A stretch of DNA of 64,000 bases from Dyella sp. C9. GTDB taxonomy: Bacteria > Pseudomonadota > Gammaproteobacteria > Xanthomonadales > Rhodanobacteraceae. The translations under genes and the position numbers were made by a program. The stretch lies in assembly GCF_003332825.1 (NCBI RefSeq), contig NZ_QIRF01000003.1, positions 372,001-436,000 of the forward strand. The letters run 5' to 3'. Shown one piece after another: positions 58,336-64,000 of the stretch (its first letter is position 1; every line of letters begins with the position of its first letter). The notes under the pieces were generated by a model, which had not been told where the DNA came from, ran no database searches, and was given only the letters and a program-made list of their open reading frames with translations.

Positions 58336-59470
58336 TCGGCGGACGTTCCTGACGGGGGCGGCATGGGCAGCGGCGGCATCGATGCTGCCGTGGGAAGTAC
58401 AGGCTCGGGGCGCGACCCCGGCGGAGGCGGGCGTGGTGGACAGCGGGATCATCATCAACGCCTTGGGTGGACTCGATGATCCCAATCGCCAGTCGGACAG
58501 CCTGGTGCCGGAAATCACCCCGCGCGTGCTGGCCGAGGCGCATGCGTCGGGCCTGACCGCGGTCAACATCACGCTGGGCTACGTGTCCGGGCCGGACGAC
58601 CCGTTCGAGGCCAGCGTGCGTGACATCGCCGCCACCGATGCACTGGTGCGCCAGCACGAGCAGGACCTGCTCAAGGTGCTGACCGTCGCGGACATCCATC
58701 GCGCCAAGGCCGAGAAGAAGGTCGGCCTGATCTACGGCTTCCAGAATGGCGCGATGATGGGCCAGGACGCCAAGCGCGTCGACATCTTCGCCGACCTGGG
58801 CGTGCGTGTGTTCCAGCTCACCTACAACCCGGCGAACCAGCTCGGCGATGGCTCGATGGCGCCGGAGAATCGTGGGCTGACGCCGTTTGGTCGCGAGGTG
58901 GTGGCCAGGCTCAACGCGCGTCACGTGATGGTCGACCTCTCGCACAGCGGCGAGCAGACCTGCCTGGAAGCCGCGCGCGTTTCCACCGCGCCGATCTCGA
59001 TCAACCACACCGGCTGTCGCGCCGTGACCAACCTGCCGCGCAACAAGACCGACGCCGAGCTCAAGGCCGTGGCGGAGCGGGGCGGCTTCATCGGCATCTA
59101 CTTCATGCCCTTCCTCAATGTCTCCGGACATGCCCATGCCGAAGACGTGGTCGCGCACATCGACCATGCCGTCAAGGTGTGCGGCGAGGACCACGTGGGC
59201 ATCGGCACCGACGGCTCGGTGACCCAGATCGACGACCTCAAGGCCTACCAGGCGGCGCTGGCCAAAGAGATCGCCGAGCGCCAGGCCGCGGGTATCAGCG
59301 CGGCCGGCGAACGTCCGGATACCTATCCGTTCGTGGTCGACCTGCGCGGCCCTGACCAGTTCCGCAAGCTGGAGCAGCTGCTGGCGCAGAAGGGCTATTC
59401 CAGCGGACGGATCGAGAAGATCCTCGGCCTGAATTTCCTTCGCTACGCCCAGGCCATCTGGGGCGCATGA
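58322..59470 (+). CDS. Tat-exported membrane-dipeptidase-family (M19) protein
   Basis: Renal-dipeptidase-like metal hydrolase. Twin-arginine signal DRRTFLTGAAWAAAASMLP at residues 5-23. Family blocks VGLIYGFQNGAMMGQDAKR, VMVDLSHSGEQT, INHTGCRAVTNLPRN and HVGIGTDGSVTQIDDL are present. The usual first metal motif (HxD in DGHND-like text) is not seen: the region reads VVDSGIIINALGGLDDPN. The first metal pair may therefore be lost or replaced. Length is 382 residues. It overlaps the amidohydrolase by 14 bases and precedes an SDR gene. Confidence 0.82.
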   Translation: MTTIDRRTFLTGAAWAAAASMLPWEVQARGATPAEAGVVDSGIIINALGGLDDPNRQSDSLVPEITPRVLAEAHASGLTAVNITLGYVSGPDDPFEASVRDIAATDALVRQHEQDLLKVLTVADIHRAKAEKKVGLIYGFQNGAMMGQDAKRVDIFADLGVRVFQLTYNPANQLGDGSMAPENRGLTPFGREVVARLNARHVMVDLSHSGEQTCLEAARVSTAPISINHTGCRAVTNLPRNKTDAELKAVAERGGFIGIYFMPFLNVSGHAHAEDVVAHIDHAVKVCGEDHVGIGTDGSVTQIDDLKAYQAALAKEIAERQAAGISAAGERPDTYPFVVDLRGPDQFRKLEQLLAQKGYSSGRIEKILGLNFLRYAQAIWGA

Positions 59471-59684
59471 CGCATGCACCGGACGTCTCGCGACGTCCGG
59501 TGCCGCGAGGGTCGGCTGGCGCGTCGTCGCTACGGCGCGTTTCCGTTCGATGCGGGTTGCAGTGGCACCGTGGCGATGTGCCACGCGGCCGCGCGTGCAG
59601 GTTTCACGCGATGCACGCGCACCCTGCCGGTATACCTCTGCAGGGCCCTTGCGGGCCGATAGTCCATTCCAGAGGAGAAGCCAC

Positions 59685-60425
59685 ATGCGTTTCAAGGACA
59701 AGGCGGTGATCGTCACCGGCGGCGCCAGCGGCATCGGCGAAGCGAGCGCACGACTGTTTGCGGCCGAAGGCGCGCACGTGGTCATCGCTGATTTTTCCGA
59801 GCACGGGCAGGCCGTGGCCGACGCGTTGTCGCAGGGCGGCACGCGCGCGCTCTTCATCAAGACCGATGTGACCGATGCCGCGGATGTGCAGCGCATGGTC
59901 CAGCAGACGGTGGCAGCGTTTGGCCGGATCGACGTGTTGTTCGCCAACGCGGGCATCGCCAACGATGGCCCGGTGGACCAACTGGGCGAGAAGGCCTGGG
60001 ATCGCACCATCGCGATCAACCTGAGCGGCGTCTACCTGTGCGACAAATACGTGATCGAGCAGATGCTCAAGCAGGGCGGTGGCGTCATCGTCAATTGCGG
60101 CTCGATCCACAGCCACGTGGGCAAGGCCGGTGTCACCGCGTATGCCGCCGCCAAGGGTGGCGTGAAGCTGCTGACGCAAACCCTGGCGATCGACTATGCG
60201 CCCAGGGGCATCCGCGTCAACGCGGTGTGTCCGGGCTATATCGACACGCCGCTGCTCAAGGAGCTGCCGCCCGAGGCCAAGGCCGAGCTGGTCAAGCTGC
60301 ACCCGATGGGGCGGCTGGGCCGGGCCGAGGAAGTCGGTCGTGCCGTGCTGTTCCTGGCCAGTGACGACGCATCCTTCGTCACCGGCTCGTCGTTGCTGGT
60401 GGACGGCGGCTACACCGCGCAGTAA
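59685..60425 (+). CDS. Short-chain dehydrogenase/reductase
   Basis: NAD(P)-dependent SDR of unknown substrate. Cofactor loop TGGASGIG at residues 11-18, NAG near 89, catalytic Tyr-x3-Lys in VTAYAAAKGG and the closing motif VTGSSLLVDGGYTAQ. Length is 246 residues. The ATG at 59685 has AGAGGAG seven bases upstream. About 214 bases separate it from the dipeptidase gene, so it may be transcribed with that cluster or alone. Confidence 0.9.
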   Translation: MRFKDKAVIVTGGASGIGEASARLFAAEGAHVVIADFSEHGQAVADALSQGGTRALFIKTDVTDAADVQRMVQQTVAAFGRIDVLFANAGIANDGPVDQLGEKAWDRTIAINLSGVYLCDKYVIEQMLKQGGGVIVNCGSIHSHVGKAGVTAYAAAKGGVKLLTQTLAIDYAPRGIRVNAVCPGYIDTPLLKELPPEAKAELVKLHPMGRLGRAEEVGRAVLFLASDDASFVTGSSLLVDGGYTAQ

Positions 60426-60533
60426 TCCCGGCCAGGCCGTGCGGGGCGGGTCGCGCTTCCGCACGGGCTTGGCGTGGGGCGAACGAGCGGGTAGAACGGT
60501 CGTCCCCACCGGCCCCCGTCCCCAGGAGTCCCC

Positions 60534-61040
60534 ATGTCCGTGTCCGTCCCCACCGATGCCGAGCTGCGCGTGCTCGCCGAGCAGGTAGCCCAGAGCGTGC
60601 AGCAGCAGCGCATGATGATGGTCACGGCCGAGTCGTGTTCCGGGGGCTGGATCGCCAAGACCCTGACCGACCTGCCGGGGAGTTCAGGCTGGTTTGACGC
60701 TGGCGTGGTCACCTACAGTTACGAGGCCAAGGAGGCGCTGCTCGGGGTCAACCCCGCGACCCTGCAGCGCACGGGCGCGGTCAGCGAGGAAACCGCGCTG
60801 GAGATGGTGTCGGGCGCGCTGGCGCGCTTCGGCGCGGGCGTGGCGGTGGCCGTCACCGGCATTGCCGGGCCCAGTGGCGGTACGCCGGACAAGCCGGTGG
60901 GCACGGTCTGGGTGGGCTGGAAGCGGCGTGGCGGCTATGCCCGCGCCCAGCTGTTCCATTTCGACGGTGACCGCGAGGCGGTGCGGCGCCAGACCGTGGC
61001 GGCCGCGCTCAGGGGCGTGCTCCAGACCCTGACCGACTGA
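60534..61040 (+). CDS. pncC: CinA-type nicotinamide-nucleotide amidohydrolase
   Basis: Deamidates nicotinamide mononucleotide to nicotinate mononucleotide in NAD recycling. Family motifs TAESCSGGWIAKTLTDLPGSS and GVAVAVTGIAGPSGGTPDKPVGTVWVG are complete. Length is 168 residues, the stand-alone PncC form without the COG1058 domain. The ATG at 60534 has AGGAG about eight bases upstream. recA follows after 123 bases, the conserved order of gammaproteobacteria (cinA/pncC-recA-recX-alaS). Confidence 0.93.
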   Translation: MSVSVPTDAELRVLAEQVAQSVQQQRMMMVTAESCSGGWIAKTLTDLPGSSGWFDAGVVTYSYEAKEALLGVNPATLQRTGAVSEETALEMVSGALARFGAGVAVAVTGIAGPSGGTPDKPVGTVWVGWKRRGGYARAQLFHFDGDREAVRRQTVAAALRGVLQTLTD

Positions 61041-61163
61041 GGCGCCAGATCCTGCCGGGACGGCTTGACGGGTGTGGGATACTGGACGTTCTGAGATCGC
61101 AGCCCGTGAGACAAACCGCGGGCATGATGCCTTTCATTCACTGCCACTCCGGGATTCAAGACG

Positions 61164-62201
<1,038 letters not shown>

Positions 62202-62250
62202 TCCCGAGCCGGCGGCTGTGCGATGGCCCATGAGGCAGGCCACAGTTCGC

Positions 62251-62322
62251 TCGTCGTCCCTGCGCGAGCAGGGATCCAGCGACTTCAACGGCGCTGAACT
62301 CCCGCTGTGGCGGGAATGACGC
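62251..62322. repeat. Intergenic palindromic repeat between recA and recX
   Basis: Two hairpins, CCCTGC-GCGA-GCAGGG (62258-62273) and CCCGC-TGTG-GCGGG (62301-62314), within GTCGTCCCTGC...GATCCAGCGACTTC...GGCGGGAATGACG, the common 'gtcattcccgc' repeat type of proteobacteria. It may attenuate or protect the recA-recX message. Confidence 0.65.
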
Positions 62323-62347
62323 GCCCAGGCCGGCTTTCGAGGCTCCC

Positions 62348-64000
<1,653 letters not shown>

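Noticed and set aside
61041..61163. A LexA box or clear promoter before recA
   Set aside because: I looked for the known LexA-type words and for a -35/-10 pair. TTGACG occurs near 61063 but no matching -10 or LexA palindrome, so none is called.

Overview
The window is about 64 kb of GC-rich chromosomal DNA with dense coding and short gaps. Protein families and gene order (recA-recX-alaS, metN-metI-metQ, YajQ, TrxC, htpX, htpG, SelO, PhbB) point to a gammaproteobacterium of the Xanthomonadales/Lysobacterales, most likely Rhodanobacteraceae (Rhodanobacter/Dyella-like). This is inferred from gene content and base composition, since no rRNA gene is present. I see no prophage, insertion sequence, CRISPR array, tRNA or rRNA gene. 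The DNA looks like core genome with dispersed palindromic repeats.

Layout. 1-3.2 kb: an NfeD-type membrane protease cut by the window edge, and a trypsin-like protease gene split by an in-frame stop. 3.4-6.1 kb: three rRNA modification genes (RluA-type, RsmC, RsuA). 6.1-14.4 kb: a candidate small protein, SelO, thioredoxin 2, an HExxH-type small protein, an SH3/proline-rich exported protein, a Rieske oxygenase, a NERD-nuclease/helicase fusion and an MpaB-type oxygenase. 14.4-15.7 kb: an aromatic leader peptide with a four-segment attenuator ahead of DAHP synthase. 15.7-26.6 kb: an exported intradiol dioxygenase, OsmC, a small GNAT protein, a DUF1345 membrane protein, YajQ, two oxidoreductases, DUF188, PhzF, rhomboid protease, a histone H1-like protein, a tyrosine-rich lipoprotein, a lipoprotein aminopeptidase and a cytochrome c. 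26.7-31 kb: a candidate small RNA, pncB, and the methionine importer metNIQ. 31-37.3 kb: glutathione peroxidase, DacB, SlyD, phospholipase A, YcaQ and two small exported proteins. 37.4-38.4 kb: two tandem cold-shock genes. 38.5-49.5 kb: hydrolase, old-yellow-enzyme, pirin, Mpo1-like protein, a class II cytochrome, TcdA, PhbB, GluQRS, HtpX, HtpG, an AEC exporter and an NTF2-like protein. 49.7-53.9 kb: Hsp15, an atypical receiver protein, KatG with an OxyR-like palindrome upstream, and a small hypothetical. 54-64 kb: mutS, an exported amidohydrolase/Tat dipeptidase/SDR cluster, pncC, recA, recX and the start of alaS.

Themes. Redox and peroxide defence recurs (TrxC, OsmC, Gpx, KatG, SelO). NAD salvage is represented by PncB and PncC. 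Protein and RNA quality control is represented by HtpX, HtpG, Hsp15, SlyD and the rRNA/tRNA modifiers. DNA repair is represented by MutS, RecA, RecX and YcaQ.

The most striking signal is the leader at 14449-14584. A 23-residue peptide containing YFWFYGY is followed by the same 7-base pair of complementary words, used twice, to build mutually exclusive hairpins ahead of the DAHP synthase gene. Other points of interest are a 27-base palindromic repeat that supplies the stop codon of two unrelated genes, a terminator-ended candidate small RNA upstream of pncB, an in-frame nonsense codon between the catalytic His and Asp of a protease, a receiver domain lacking its switch lysine, and a dipeptidase-family protein without the usual first metal-binding motif.
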